Notes: a model not told the origin generated them from the sequence alone. A DNA stretch of 64,000 bases from Nectonema munidae (GCA_030549495.1 JAUIRK010000288.1:558001-622000), one strand, 5' to 3'. Numbered from the stretch's first letter, positions 40,375 through 52,756 are shown. Made by a program: numbers and translations.

Positions 40375-40970
40375 ATGCCAAAAAATAAATCTTATGATGA
40401 TGACTGGGAATGTAATTCTTGTAAGAAAAGAGCAAAAAAATGATTATTTGTTTTAGCTACGAGTGGTTTTGCTATAAGTGTGCTAAACTTGATTCTAACT
40501 TTGAATCTTTCTTTGAAAAATATTTTTCGTTGGGCTTAAGATATTGTTGTAATAAATGTGTTTGTAAAGACAAGCACGATAATACCGTGAAGAAAGTTGA
40601 TAAAGTCATGAATGATATTTTAGATAAAGTTAAAAACATTGAAAGTAAAATTTTATAAGATGTTTCGATTGCACCTATTAAGAAAAATAAAAAATATTCT
40701 GATATTTTGAAGAACGTTGCCACCGATACCTTTATTGTGTACTTACCCATCAATAAAGATTCCAAAGACAAAATTAAAGATCAGACAAGCAAAGTATTGA
40801 ATGATGTACCTATAAAGTCGATTAAAGAAAATAATAGAAATTTTTGTTTGAATTTTACGGACAAGTTGACAATGGATGAAGCACTATGTAAATTGGATCA
40901 AGCTACGATCTTGAACAAGCCACAAAAAAAACTTTTTTTATCGTCATTTTTTTGCCCATGTAATTGAAGA
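40375..40970 (+). pseudogene. Zinc-cluster, ORF1-like protein of a probable retroposon, decayed
   Basis: Starts MPKNKSYDDDWECNSCKK, then in another frame EWFCYKCAKLDSNFE and RYCCNKCVCK, a PHD-like Cys pattern. After a coiled-coil-like VKKVDKVMNDILDKVKNIES comes KYSDILKNVATDTFIVYLPI and IKSIKENNRNFCLNF, an RRM-like sheet often seen after such fingers in ORF1-type proteins of non-LTR elements. At least three breaks. No reverse transcriptase follows, so assignment rests on this order alone. Confidence 0.35.
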
Positions 40971-41229
40971 AAGTTCAAATTATCATATAGGTTAGTATCA
41001 TGAATTAGTTGATTGCGCACAATATTCTTTATATGAACTTCCTTTTAATCCAACAATAAACTGTATTGTTTTGGAAGACATCAATTTATATTTAATATTA
41101 AAATAAAATTACCTTGTAAATCTGTATTATATAACTTTAAACACAAATATTTACTTATTTGTAATAAAAGAAATATTTTCTATCAGCTCTCTACTAAGAA
41201 ATTGTTGTTAGAAGACGTTCTGAACTTTG

Positions 41230-42650
41230 ATACTCTACAAAATAAAATATTAATATATCTGATCGTTTGAAATTACAATAAGACTTTCAAGAATACATAG
41301 ATCTAGAAAGCGAAAACTTTGATGCGTTATACTCCATTAAAAATATTAAGATTATAGTGAATCATGACTTTCAGTACGGAAAGTCTTTTAATGAAGGCAG
41401 TTAATATTTTGATGAATCTGAAAGGGGCTTCTCTGAAACAGAAGTCATCAAAGTCACCAACAAATCAGAAGACAAGATATTATTGAAAACTTGTAAATAT
41501 TTTTTTAATTTTATCTTCAACCAAAGTATAATTCATGATTTAGTTTTATTTCAAGGAAATCTTGTCCAAGAAAATTTGACTTACCTAAAGGATCCATTCA
41601 AAAAGAATACTTAAAAAAATGGAAATAGATACTTGAAAAGATGCTAATTTATTAGATACTTTACTAAGATATTGGATGCAATCTACATAAATACTACATT
41701 ATTTGAAGGAGGACTGTAATTTTTTTTATTTACTTTCAAAGTTTTAAAAACATTAAAAATGTTGAACAAGACCATTGATGTAAATTTATTTTTAACACAG
41801 ATATTCTGCTTCAAATATGTATATGGAGATGGTTCAATCTTTTTTTGATACTTTTTCTCTTTTATCGTCCAACACACAGTTGCCTCTTGAATATCAAGAA
41901 AAGTATTTGTTATTTTTTCTAATTTTTATTAACCCATTTAAGGCCAAGCAAAGCAGACGATATCTAAAAAACGCAGACGATTTATATTCAAAGTCAATGA
42001 AAAAAGCAGACGAAGATGAAATTACTTATGTTCCAAAATAGGAACATTGGCCGTAAATGGGTTAATTCTAACAGTTTTTATAGATTTATTGGAAAGAGCG
42101 TCTAAAGTTTAAATGGGCGAATGAACGAAATTCACGTTACTAATTTTTAAAAGAAGTTGGATTAAGGAAACGGAAAAGGAATGCTAATTTGAATAAAAGT
42201 GTTTGGGACAAGACTAACTATTTACAAGAAGATTTACTGTGTGAAGATCATTCATTCGACTTATCACAGTCTTATTATATATTGTTTGAAAGACTAATAT
42301 TTGAAGACTTCTCGAGTGAGAGGCAAATATTTGTCAGAATGAATGTCACTTTTTATAAAAGAAGAAAAAACATTGCGTTGAATCAAATCAAAATTTTGAT
42401 CATTATCCCATTCTCAGAGATTATGATGAAGTATGAAAAAACTTCATATTTAGTACCACTTTTTTTTTTAGTTGAAAAGAGAATTTACATAGACACGAAC
42501 CTCAAAGTGAAGTTAACGACATTGAGGCTCACGTTTTCTCAAAACTAAAGAAATATTGCAATCCATTCAACAAGTTAGTTTTGACACATCGGTTGTCGCA
42601 AACACACGAAAACATTTTCAAAGAAATAAAACATGATACTAAAAACAATT
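41230..42650 (+). pseudogene. Decayed coding-like region, unidentified, split by a MITE
   Basis: Protein-like pieces in one direction: EYIDLESENFDALYSIKNIK, KILLKTCKYFFNFIFNQSII, MYMEMVQSFFDTFSLLSSNT, and after the insert NKSVWDKTNYLQEDLLCEDH and SFDLSQSYYILFERLIFEDF. The second piece faintly recalls a piggyBac transposase N-terminus but this is not enough to name it. Many breaks. Confidence 0.3.
41933..42061. mobile_element. TTAA-flanked piggyBac-type MITE, 129 bp
   Basis: TTAA at 41929-41932 and 42062-42065. Ends CCCATTTAAGGCCAAG and, reverse-complemented, CCCATTTACGGCCAATG. The interior repeats GCAGACGA three times. It is inserted in the decayed coding-like region. Confidence 0.8.
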
Positions 42651-42699
42651 AAAGTATTATTTTGAAATATCTCAATAAAAAATATTTTTTTAATACTAT

Positions 42700-44213
42700 T
42701 TGTTTATTTAAATAGAATTACGATGGACCGCTTGTCTCCTGAGTTTGTCAAAACTGTGCGGAGAAGATTTAGAAAAAAACATTACTTTCAAAAGAAATGA
42801 ATTTTCGATGAAAAATCTATAGCAATTGTTGTTAAGAAAACTATATTCATTTTGTTTAAGGATTGAAAGAAACACTTTCTGTGAAACAGATTCATTCGTA
42901 GAATGTTTTATTAGACTTTTGTCAGCTTAAAATATCCACAACAGATTAAAAAAACTTTTTATTTTTGCAGTACAATTTTTTGGATATTGAATTGGAAAAC
43001 AAGATCTCAATTTTTTGCTTTTTGACCCTGCTTTCTTGTTCTACTGCTCTTCTTCTGAGCATATATTTTAATGAATATTTTTGTCTAATAAAATATCTTT
43101 GATGCTTACTTTTTAACAGTTTTATATAAACTCAAAATTTATAAGTGACAAATAGGTTAGATTTTTGATACAAAACTGATTAGTTAATTTATACATCAAA
43201 TTTTTAACTAATACCAATAGTCCTTTTCTTATATTTTAACTAATTATTGATTTAATTACTACATAAGTAGATAATGATCTTTTATTTAAAGTTTTGACGG
43301 CTGGTTGGTTGATGCTCAGGCATCATTACTGGTTCGAATACCTCATTAAAACTAAATAGGTTTTTTCAACAATTTGAATATAAATTGTTTGTGTTTTTTT
43401 AAATATCCTCTGATTTCTATGGTACTTAATGGGTTAATAAAATTTTTTAAAAAAATTAAAGTTTACTATTATTCTAAAAAAATAGGGCAGAATTTTCGTG
43501 AAAAAGCGGCATTTAAAAATTTACACATCGGCAGCTTGATTTAGTAAAATGAGCAATACTCTAAATTGGAAAGACCAAAGTTTTAAATAGTTTTTTGTTA
43601 ATATTTAAAATGATATTTCAAAATATAGTTTTATTGATTCAAAGTCTTTATATCACCTTGTAATGAAACAAATTTATTTTCTTCATCAAATTTTTATTTT
43701 GAATGTTAATTTATTTAAATGTATCTAAAAAAACAAAGATTTAATCAGAAAACTTCTTAGCGGTAGAAGCATAGTGTCCGAATTCTATTGATTCCGATTT
43801 AGATTCCTGATCATGACATTTCTATCATCTGTTCAGTTATGGAAGAATATTGGCGAAAGTATTCCCTTTGGAGGATTTAGGGATAAGAAAAAAAGAAAGT
43901 GTAAATAAATAAAAATGAAAAATAGCTTCATTCTCCAAAAATTGAACACTTACTCAACTGTTCAAAAAGTAAAAGAGGAGAAAGAAAAAAGAAAGCAATT
44001 TTAGGGGAATTAGTATGTAACCATTAATGAGCGGAAATGATTATCTTTAATTTTTAGTCAATCAGAATTTTTTCCTTCAATGATCGTAAACTAACTCTGA
44101 AAGAGGTTAAAAATCGTTAGAGTGTAACTTTATCTTAGAATACCGCATGAAAACCTTTGAACCTTATTTGCCCAATGCAAACATCTTATATATACTATAA
44201 TATAAAATATATA
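42700..44213. other. AT-rich spacer
   Basis: No gene recognised. ATGGGTTAA near 43427 could be one worn end of another TTAA-type miniature, unpaired. Confidence 0.4.
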
Positions 44214-44350
44214 CAGTAAAAACGCGTTATTGCGAACTCGCTTAATATGAATTCTTCAATAATATGCATCCATTTGTCCATTTCCAATCCCCTCTACAAA
44301 ATCAACACGTAAATTGGAACTTTTATAACGAACTTCTTTTAAAGAAACCT
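44214..44350 (+). mobile_element. pogo-like terminus
   Basis: TA followed by CAGTAAAAACGCGTTATTGC and GAACTCGCTTAATATGAATTC, the form of pogo/jerky-type ends (CAGTAAAACCTCGTTATAACGAAC). The motif TAACGAAC returns near 44326. No transposase or second end was seen. Confidence 0.4.
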
Positions 44351-45231
44351 CGTTTTTACTTATGTAATAGCTCACTATTTAGTAATAAATTTTCTTTCTA
44401 CAAAGGATAAAATTGTGAAATTTATGAGACTAACTTGCTAATACAGAAACCTAGCCTTTCTGTTATACAGTTAAAATCGAGCTTTAGTGTCATCCTATAA
44501 CGGGGAATGAGATGGCGGAGATGAATATGCTTTTATTATAAAAATAATACTTTTGCACGAATACACCAGTATTGATACATTTAAAATCAAAAGCACAAAT
44601 AGCTGTGGATTTGAAGTATCGCACACTTTGAACTTTCTGAAATCTTCGGCGTAGGAATCTTGCAATTCTTACGAGAAAAGTGGAACAAAGTGTGAAAGAA
44701 TATTTATCCCGACGTTGAAGAGGCTTTTTTAGTAATTCAAACATGCTAAATCCTGAAAATATTGATGCTTATGGATCTGTACTTTTTGGCTAACGCTCAA
44801 AAATTTGCCTTTGATTTAAATCATTATGAAATATTACGAGTAAAAATAATTTTTTTGAAAATAAAAGTTTAATATGTTCCACTCTATTTTTTTTAGCTTT
44901 AGGGTACATTTGACAAATGGTAACTTTGTTGAGTAGACAACTAGACAAAAACTAATACAAAACTTAGTTGTGTTCATTTGCAACGACCCTTTATTACTTG
45001 CTATTGACTCATTGAAGGAGATAATAAAACTAAGTAAAAAAATTTAATATATAAATAGATTTATAATTTTTCAAATAGTGATCTTGGTTCGTTTTTCATT
45101 CACCCGATGTTTTGTCATTTATCCCTAGGGGTTTAATGATGAAATCTCTATGAAATTCATTTCGTATTTTTTCCAAACTAACCCTTACCTTTTCACATAT
45201 GTGTCATTGTAAAAGGAGTAACATTTAAAGC

Positions 45232-45237
45232 TTTATT
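45232..45237 (-). terminator. Possible poly-A signal of receptor 2
   Basis: AATAAA on the minus strand about 80 nt after the end of the receptor 2 frame. Confidence 0.35.
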
Positions 45238-45318
45238 GGGATAAATTAAAATTAGAATAAAATTTACATTGAAGTGCTTTGCATTTAATTAAAAGCGAAA
45301 CGAGGTAGTGCCATTCAT

Positions 45319-46215
45319 CTAAATAATTGTGTGCCTAATCAAATAAAAGAAAAACGAGAAGGCGTAATAAGATAATTGAATGAGGAATAGGTAGAAGTTA
45401 AATTGGATCAATTTGGCTTGCTCCTTCAGCACAAACTTGCGCAAGTGGAAGGAGTGAAGCGTCATGAGGAAGTCGATGAAGATAAGGAAGAAGTAAACGG
45501 TGGCTTCGGCGTATACAAACCTACTGAGCAAGGCCTTGATTTTCTTGCGCATCAAAGAGCTTCCCATGTGAACGCCAACTTTGTTCTTCCTTCGGAGGAA
45601 TATGAAGACCTTGTTCAAGACGATCAAGATGAAAGCAGGCGCCAAGACGCGAAACAGAAAAGCCCGGAACACGGTGAATGGTGTGATGGCGTATTGAAAG
45701 ACGACTTGATACTGCGTTGCATTGCGCGACTCATCAAAAACAAGTCTCACGGCATGCCAAGAGGAAGTTGTGGAATAAAAGGCGCAAATCACCAAAAAGG
45801 AGCAGGTGTAGAGGGGGATGAGAACGCGCTTTCTATGCCACAGCCACTTAAGGTTGGGCCGGAAAACGCAGATGTACTTGTCAATAATGTTGTAGAACAT
45901 GCAAAAGTCCGACATTCTCAAAGTTGTCCACCAAATCGGGCACACGCCTTTAGCGATGTAGATCGCAGCGTATTTGTGCGAAAACTTCCAGGAATAGCGC
46001 ATTTTCGTGAACTCCAGCAGAAACAGCGTGGGCAGGTAGAGCAGGGAGGCGCATAAGCGACTGAACGCCAGAATCAGGAGAAAGAGGTAATACCTATCCT
46101 TCTTGTACGCCTTGAGGATGGAGAGGGTGGCTGTCAAGTTGATGACCATTCCAGCCAATGAAATCCCTGCTCCCAAGTAAACAAACAAAAAAAACTCCTC
46201 CATAAAAAAATGCAT
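45319..46215 (-). CDS. Seven-transmembrane receptor, class A-like, intronless (receptor 2)
   Basis: Paralogue of receptor 1 with long shared stretches (LLILA.SRL..S.LYLPT, IWW..LR..DF.MFYN..DKYI). The start is the ATG at 46213-46215 (MHFFMEEFFLFVYLGAGISL, 298 aa); the frame extends upstream only to a GTG at 46260 just after a stop, which would add an N-glycosylation site (NKT). Seven hydrophobic segments, about residues 6-33, 42-65, 83-109, 131-148, 183-207, 235-256 and 271-294. DKY replaces DRY and YYAFSFFFYLIR replaces NPxxY. The Cys at the top of helix 3 that receptor 1 has is absent (YAAIYIAK), so the usual extracellular disulfide is probably lost. Asn165-Ala-Thr in loop 2 is a glycosylation site. 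Ligand unknown. Confidence 0.8.
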   Translation of the reverse strand: MHFFMEEFFLFVYLGAGISLAGMVINLTATLSILKAYKKDRYYLFLLILAFSRLCASLLYLPTLFLLEFTKMRYSWKFSHKYAAIYIAKGVCPIWWTTLRMSDFCMFYNIIDKYICVFRPNLKWLWHRKRVLIPLYTCSFLVICAFYSTTSSWHAVRLVFDESRNATQYQVVFQYAITPFTVFRAFLFRVLAPAFILIVLNKVFIFLRRKNKVGVHMGSSLMRKKIKALLSRFVYAEATVYFFLIFIDFLMTLHSFHLRKFVLKEQAKLIQFNFYLFLIQLSYYAFSFFFYLIRHTII

Positions 46216-46260
46216 TTCAGTTGTCTTGTTTGTGTTGAGAAGGGAGATCTTATCAATCAC

Positions 46261-48032
46261 TCAAATAGTGTGCTTATTCAAAGTGATTTTGCAAATAAAT
46301 TATTAATGCTACAAAGTATAAATGATCAAACACTTTTCATTGAAAAGGAAGGAACGAAGGAAGAAAGAAATCGATGATAATTGTCCAAATTTCGTCTTTC
46401 AGCAATGTCGGTGCTTCTAATCGTATTCAATGTAAAGGCGTTGAATTGAAGAACTAACTGCCTTTCACTCGCTTTTCACACCTTCCTAAAATAACTACAG
46501 TTTGGTAGTCTGTTTACACTGCAGCTTCATCAATTGTGCAATTGAAGAAATTGTTCAGTCAGTGCTTACTACTTTTATGTTTAGCGTCACAAAGCGTAAT
46601 GCCAGACAAGGACTGGATTTAGTTAGACTGTCTATATAGTAAACGCTCTTCTCCAAAAATACACTAATGGATTAGTAAGGTTTACAGATTCAAACTAATA
46701 AAAATCTTAATTGCACTTATTTATCATAGCTTTTCACTTTTGCTAATTAAGTTATTAAAAAACTAAGTGTTTCTAAATAAGCATAACCGGTAAAAAAATT
46801 ATAGTTAGTCATGAACACTATAAAACAATTTGTGACAAATCTCGCCATCAAAAAGCAGTCTTCATAAAATCCCAAAAAAATGATGTCTCTAAAGAATTTA
46901 TAATACAGTTTTTACGCCATTTTAAATTATAAATAAAAAAATGCATTAAATAGATTTAGTGATTTATTAGATAACATTTTGATTTATCTGTTATGTTGAA
47001 AATAACCAATTAGACTCTTCAATATGTAACCATTTTTGATAAGTTGAAGGATATATTATTTTTGTTTAATTTTCATATGTGATTTAAATTTTACGTCGAA
47101 TTAATTTAAGGTTCATTCTATTCAGGGGGACAAATTTATTGCAAAATCAAAAAGAATATAGAAGGAAGAAAATAAGGATCCATAAAGTGGGGTCTAACAG
47201 CGAAGGTGAAAAAGAAAGTTGTGATGCTTCATCGGGATTCAAACAGCTCCGGGTTGATAGACTATAAAAATTATAATATAAAAAAAAATATATCTAAATG
47301 AAAATGAAAAAAGATTTGAAAATATAATATAAGAGATAAATATGTAAATAAATATCTAACAATATAATTGATCTATTAGTTTATATGTATATAATGTATA
47401 TTATATAAAATACAATTAACAAAATTTGATAGATTTAACAGAAGTTTAGAACTTGTGGAGCTATTGAGATTAAGTCTAGAATAGAAACAATTGACGAGGA
47501 AGAACGTTCTTATCAGGAACGAGCGAAATAGTGAAATAAGAACATAAAAAATTTTGAAAAAGAAATTCTGTAAAAATTACAGAATTCAACTTTTTACTTT
47601 GAAATAAAGTATAAATGTTTTTATGTTATCTATCAGAGAAGTCAAGGATTTAACTTTAAATTTTCTAAGTGAGAATCGATGCCTATCCATAAAGATATCA
47701 TCTAACAAAATTTTAACTTAGTAAGTTTTTATACAGCAAAACTTTACTTCGCATTTCATGACTACTTGCGCTTCTTTTTGTTTTTAGAAAGGACAAATGT
47801 TTAAATAGTTATACTAATTTGTGAAACAACTCAGATTATAATTTTTTTGTTATTATTTAACCTAGAATCTAGTCTTTTAATATTTGTCAAATTTTATAAA
47901 AAAAAATACTCAACGAAAAAAGTTTTATTTTATATTCTGAAAAAAATAATTATTATTTTTCTTGCCAATAACTTTTTATACCGAAATCCGCTGTGTGTAG
48001 TGTGTATGTAAACTTTTTTAGATACTCTAGAA
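46261..48032. other. Spacer upstream of receptor 2, no gene seen
   Basis: Mostly AT-rich. A somewhat less AT-rich patch at 46330-46640 has no recognisable product. Confidence 0.4.
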
Positions 48033-48150
48033 CAGTATTTCCCAACGTGGTCTATGTGGACACTCAAGGCGTCCACAATATTTTTAGAGCGATCCAAAAA
48101 GTATAAGAATATTTCATATTTGGAGTCCGTTAATTTTCGCAAAAAGCCCA
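48033..48150 (+). mobile_element. hAT-type left terminus
   Basis: CAGTATTTCCCAACGTGGTC then TATGTGGACACTCAAGGCG, a relative of the hAT end at 621 (CAGTGTTTCCCAAAGTAGGC). No matching right end or transposase was found. Confidence 0.4.
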
Positions 48151-48565
48151 TATTAAAAAAGCGCAATTATATAAACACATAAAAAGAACAAATATAGGTT
48201 TTTTTTATAAAAAGTTTTAGAAAAAAGTTTTATTAAAAAAAGGTATATTATGGCAAAAATCATAGTTATGCACACATATAAAAAGTGTATCTTTTTTTGT
48301 TCAATAAAAATTATTATTATTATTATTAATATTATATGTGACTTTTTTCCCATCTTCATAACTTGTTGAATCAGGTTTGATACTAAAAGTTATTAAAATA
48401 TCATTTATCTTTCATTATTAATTTTAAAGCTTTCAGTAGTGTTCTTTATCTGCATTCAAAATGTCGAAATCGACTAAATGTTATTGATATAGAGGAGATT
48501 GAAGATGGCCATTGATTTCATTGGAATCTGCTGATATATCAAGCTTAGCTTCAAAACATCAAGTC

Positions 48566-49051
48566 AACGTTCTTCACACTAAATAATATATTCTTTCGAA
48601 TAAAAATGTTCACTTTTTTGAAAATTTTATTTTACAAGATATTAATTTTTAATACATAAGCAGAGTTAAATTGGATTAATAAATGATGACTTTACTAACG
48701 TCATTAGTGACGCTTACTAATTATGCTATTTTCACACAACACCAGACAAATTCAATGTTGGAGGATGTGAATTAATAACAATCACATTATGCACTCATGA
48801 AGATACTGAGAAGTCATCGCTTAAAAAGCATACAAAGAGAAATTTAGTTCGCCTCAAATGCAAAGATATCTTTTTTAAATGATGAGTCTTCACGACATAT
48901 ATTCCAGGTTCCTTTTTAGAGATATCCTTAGAACAAAACGTGAGAAAAACTTTTATAGTTGTGAGTTTTGATTATTGATTTCCTTTAAAATAAAAGAAAT
49001 TGATTTTCTCCTTTTAATTTAAGGCCTTTATTCAAAAGTGTGAAGAACGTT
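48566..49051. mobile_element. Candidate MITE with perfect 15-bp inverted ends, 486 bp
   Basis: AACGTTCTTCACACT at 48566-48580 and its exact reverse complement at 49037-49051. The interior shows no coding frame. Family unknown; a target duplication could not be fixed. Confidence 0.45.
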
Positions 49052-49467
49052 AGCTAAGTTTTCTAAAACTTTCCATTCATTCTCAGAATTTTTTCAAAAG
49101 CATAGGAATGCAGGTTTTCAAATTGATAAATCATTAAATTGTGTTGTCTAGATGAAGACTGACATTTTCAACTAGTTTAAACTTTTTCTTCAATTCCAGG
49201 CGCAATATTATCTTTGGTGAGGCGAATAAAAAGGTTGTGCTTTTCGCTAACGATAAAGTAAAAAGTGTTTTTACCGATAAATTACAGGTAAAAAATTATC
49301 GGTTTGAATACTACTCTGCCGCATATAATAATCAAATTTATCTATATAAAGAATTATAGAAAAAAAAAATTTTCCTGAAGATTTTATGCTATCAAATAAT
49401 TTTATCACTGCTATAATGTAGTTTTATAAAATAATTAAAAGGACCAATGTCTAATATACTTTCAAAA

Positions 49468-49555
49468 GGTGCCTGGTCAAAACGTTCGAAAACTGAAACG
49501 CCAAAATACTAAAACGTCCCAAACCAAAACGTCCAAAAATCAAAAAAGAATTTTT
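49468..49555 (+). repeat. Word-array terminus, CGTCCGAAAACC type (left-facing copy 1)
   Basis: GGTGCCTGGTCAAAACGTTC then repeated words of 14-16 bp (GAAAACTGAAACGCC, AAAACGTCCCAAACC, AAAACGTCCAAAAATC). Non-coding; one of several such termini in this region. Confidence 0.6.
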
Positions 49556-49876
49556 AATCTTTTTTCTAGTCATTCTGATTATACATGACCGTTTCCAAAT
49601 ATAAACAATACAACTTAGAGCTAAGGAAAATAACTATACCAGTTTTAATTTATTTTTTAACAATTAACTAGGAACAAAAATAGAAAATCAATTTTATGGT
49701 AAAATAGATTTTGAACTCTAAATTTTTATAATGGTTTGACAAAGTCATTTTATTCAATTAACAATTCAGTCCATTCAAACGTCGATTTATTTTTTCAAAA
49801 GATACTCACATCGGTTCCTAATCAATATCCACACTTCCAAAATCGCCGAAAAATTCCCGCTTTCAACATTCCGGTT

Positions 49877-49960
49877 TAGGGCCATGCATAGAATACGTAA
49901 GCATAAAATTAGCTATTTTCGGGGAATCACCCTTCCCTGTACGCACGTGTACGTTTTTGC
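49877..49960 (+). mobile_element. Terminus GGGCCATGCATAGAATACGT (probable left end)
   Basis: AGGGCCATGCATAGAATACG with inner CCCTGTACGCACGTGTACG. A matching right end may be 52915-52945 (reverse complement GGGGCCATTCGTAAAGTACG), with the related word CCCTGTACGCAGCCGTACGC at 52727. Ends of this kind occur in PIF/Harbinger- or ISL2EU-like repeats of insects; assignment is inference. Confidence 0.4.
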
Positions 49961-50225
49961 CGTACCCCGCTCTCTTAAGCATACTGCGTACGATCAAACT
50001 TGACAAGCTCCCCCATTTCACTCTTCCACTTACATCTTCCTATACTAATCCTTTCTGGTCTTTCCTGGTTTCTAATGTAAGAGACTGAAGCCGGTCAATT
50101 CGCCCTCTAATTATATTAATATTAATATTGTCTTGAGGAAAATTGTCCCTGAATCGTAATAGACATATTAAAAGATAAAAAGAAATTTATTTAATCCAAA
50201 TTCAAAAAATAAACTTATCTATATA

Positions 50226-51903
50226 CACTGTGAACAAACTGTTTAGATTCTAAACATATTTTAAACTATCTATTTTGCTAAACATGTTTAAATTTCACGT
50301 GTTTAAATTTTACCTGTATAATAAAAATATGTTTAAATTTCATGTGTTTAAAAATACCGTGGTAAAGTTATAAACACACTATATACACGAAACTTTGCCA
50401 AATTTCAACACCTTAATTCAAAACATGTAAAATTATTTTCTTTAGAAATTAAATGTTTTACAGAATCTTTCTCTAGAAGCAATTATCCTGCACTCGATTC
50501 AAAACTTGTAGTTGAAACTAAAAATAGAACATAAACAAAATGCGGTAAAATTTATTTCAATTTTCACAAAAATAATTTTTTTCAAACATTCAATATTTGC
50601 TTCCTTTAAAAAAGGACTTTCATCTTTTAGAAGATATCTTTGAAAAAAGCCAAGACTTTGGAAGCATTTGGGGTCAAAGACGTAGTAAACACCAAATAAA
50701 CTAAACAATGCTTCCTTCAATGTTTGTTTTGTGTTGATTGATAGGCCACATCCTTCAATTAGCATGCTTGTAATAAAATTAAAAACATAAAAATGAATCG
50801 CTTTTGTTCTAACAGTGAAATTTGTGATTGAAATTAGGTAGCCTTCAGACTAAAAAACCATAGGTACATATAAAATAAAAATCTTTAACATGAACATGTT
50901 ATATATATTGTAAAAAGGAAAAAGAAGAAAAATTGAAAGGTCTAAAATTAAAGGGATTAAAATACTTGCAAACTTATTTGTTAAAAAATAAGTCAAAACT
51001 GATTTTGAGTTAAAATATTTCAGATTTTGTTATTAGCCATTTTGGTTTTCGGCCGTTTTGGTTTCGGCCGTTTTGGTTTTTGGCCGTTTTGGTTTTTGGC
51101 CGTTTTGGTTTTCGGCCGTTTTGATTTCGGCCGTTTTGATTTTCGGCCGTTTTGACTAAGAACCCATTTGAAGCCATTTCAGAAAAATCATCTAACACTC
51201 TTACTAAATGCAGAAATAGAAGATGGATATACACTTTGAAGTAAGGCAGAAGTTAAGAAGAAGTGATGCCTGTATCGGTAAAAGTATGGAGAAAAAGATA
51301 AGATGGTGAAAATTATGACGACAATATAGAGAAGTGATGAAGATACAAGGGATTGGATTGAAAAATTAAAATTTGGAACTTTTCACAACTGTGCCCTTGA
51401 AGAGAATCCAAATATTTTAAACTTGAAGCAAAAGCAAAGTCATAAAAGGAAAACTACGAAGAATACAACTTTTGAAGTACAGAAACGCAGTCGAAATGTG
51501 GACAATATCAAAGCAAATGTGATAGAAGGAGTGTAAAATATATAAGATTGTGAAGCCAACGAGGAACAGAGATCACGTAGGCCAATTCGACAACAAGAAT
51601 AAAAAACGGATATGAAAGATCAACTTGTAACATGAGCAGATCTCGCAAAGAGGGGACGACTCAGCAAACAAAAGAGAGAAATATAAAACAAGAAAGTGTA
51701 TGAGAAAAAAAAGCTCTCACTAAAAAAGTGTTAAAAATTAAACACAAAAAGAAGAATTGTGTTTAAATAACTAAAGTAATGTTTACTTCCTAAACACCTC
51801 TTTGGAAATATATAAGAAATAAAATCAAGTATTTAGATTTTGAACACAAAATAATCTAAACACGAAAAAATATGCTTAAATTATAAACAGACTTTTTACA
51901 GTG
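50226..51903 (-). mobile_element. CACTG-ended element, 1678 bp, carrying a C2H2/SAM-type gene fragment
   Basis: Left end CACTGTGAACAAACTGTTTA, right end (reverse complement) CACTGTAAAAAGTCTGTTTA. Both ends are followed by arrays of palindromic words such as TGTTTAGATTCTAAACA and GTGTTTAAATAACTAAA, like CACTA subterminal repeats. Flanking TA on both sides may be the duplication. At 50570-50765 on the minus strand, VYYVFDPKCFQSLGFFQRYL and LKDESPF match the last exon of the gene copy at 29790-32550 (IYFVFDLHYPKSFQLLGFLQ). A word array lies inside at 51028-51165. Confidence 0.6.
51028..51165 (-). repeat. Word array CGGCCGTTTTGGTTTT, about eight units
   Basis: The unit CGTTTTGGTTTTCGGC (15-16 bp) is repeated about eight times and ends GTTTTGACTAAGAACCC. 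Reverse-complemented it begins GGGTTCTTAGTCAAAACGGC, the same plan as the array at 49468. It lies inside the CACTG-ended element. Confidence 0.75.
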
Positions 51904-52277
51904 TATGAAATGTAAATATTGAATATAAAATATCTATATATAAATATAAAATAATATATAACAAAATCAAATCAAGGTAAAAGTAGCTAGCATAGGATTT
52001 TTAAAATACTTTTTACAACAAAAGAAGGTACATACGGATATGTATAAATGTCTTTAGTGAAGGAAGATTGAAATACACATATTCTCAAATACTGACATTT
52101 TCTCACTGTCAAAATCAGAAACAACAGATGGTGGTGCAATATCATCGGTGGTATCTTTGTTATTCTCCTCTCAATCAGAATTTGATCCAACTGTTTCAAT
52201 ATTACTTGCTCGGTGAGCTATGCCTTTTCTTCACAGCTTCATTTCACGGTAGAAATCACAAATATTGCAAAGGTTCA

Positions 52278-52530
52278 GGGGCAATTCAGCCTCAAGGCAA
52301 TTCGCCCTCGCGATAATTCAGCCTCAGGAAAATTCGGCCTTAAGACAATTCGGCCTTGAAAAAATTCGGCCTCAAGATAGATCGTCCTTAGGACAATTCG
52401 GCCTCAAGACGATTCGGCCTTTCAAATTTTTTTAATACCTAACAGAACAATATTGCATTTTTAAAAGTCTTATTAGATACTAAGAATTTCTAGAGACGGA
52501 ATTGAGCTGAGGCCGAATTGACCTGCTCCC
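52278..52530. mobile_element. Small element with CAATTCGGCCTC word arrays, 253 bp
   Basis: Left GGGGCAATTCAGCCTCAAGG, followed by about ten units of (A)CAATTCGGCCTCAAG; right end, reverse-complemented, GGGAGCAGGTCAATTCGGCC. A second small relative, CGGTCAATTCGCCCTC, begins near 50093 and closes near 50155. Non-coding. Confidence 0.6.
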
Positions 52531-52756
52531 ATTGCAAATACCTTTATCCAACTTCAGTTTCATAGATGTAAAATACAAATCAAATGATATAACTGGGTAT
52601 TCCAGTACAGGAAGCAGAATAAATCGAGCATGAAATATTGTTTGCAACTTGGTAATAAACGTTGAACGGCATTGACTTATTCAAAATTACATTACATATG
52701 TACTGCCATTCAAAACCTCCTTCACACCCCTGTACGCAGCCGTACGCTTTTTAAAT

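Noticed and set aside
41460-41630. piggyBac transposase N-terminus
   Set aside because: KTCKYFFNFIFNQSIIHDLV recalls the family only loosely; the catalytic Asp motifs and Cys-rich tail are not seen nearby.
43290-43350. Possible tRNA with TGGTTCGAATACC
   Set aside because: The T-arm-like word is present but no acceptor or anticodon arms pair; at most a SINE fragment.
45403-46056. Plus-strand frame of 217 residues opposite receptor 2
   Set aside because: Shadow of the receptor on the other strand; it is hydrophilic with no domain and lacks an independent promoter.
49468-51165. One single element joining the word arrays at 49468 and 51028-51165
   Set aside because: The right array lies inside the CACTG-ended element that starts at 50226, and flanking duplications do not match, so the two termini may belong to different insertions.
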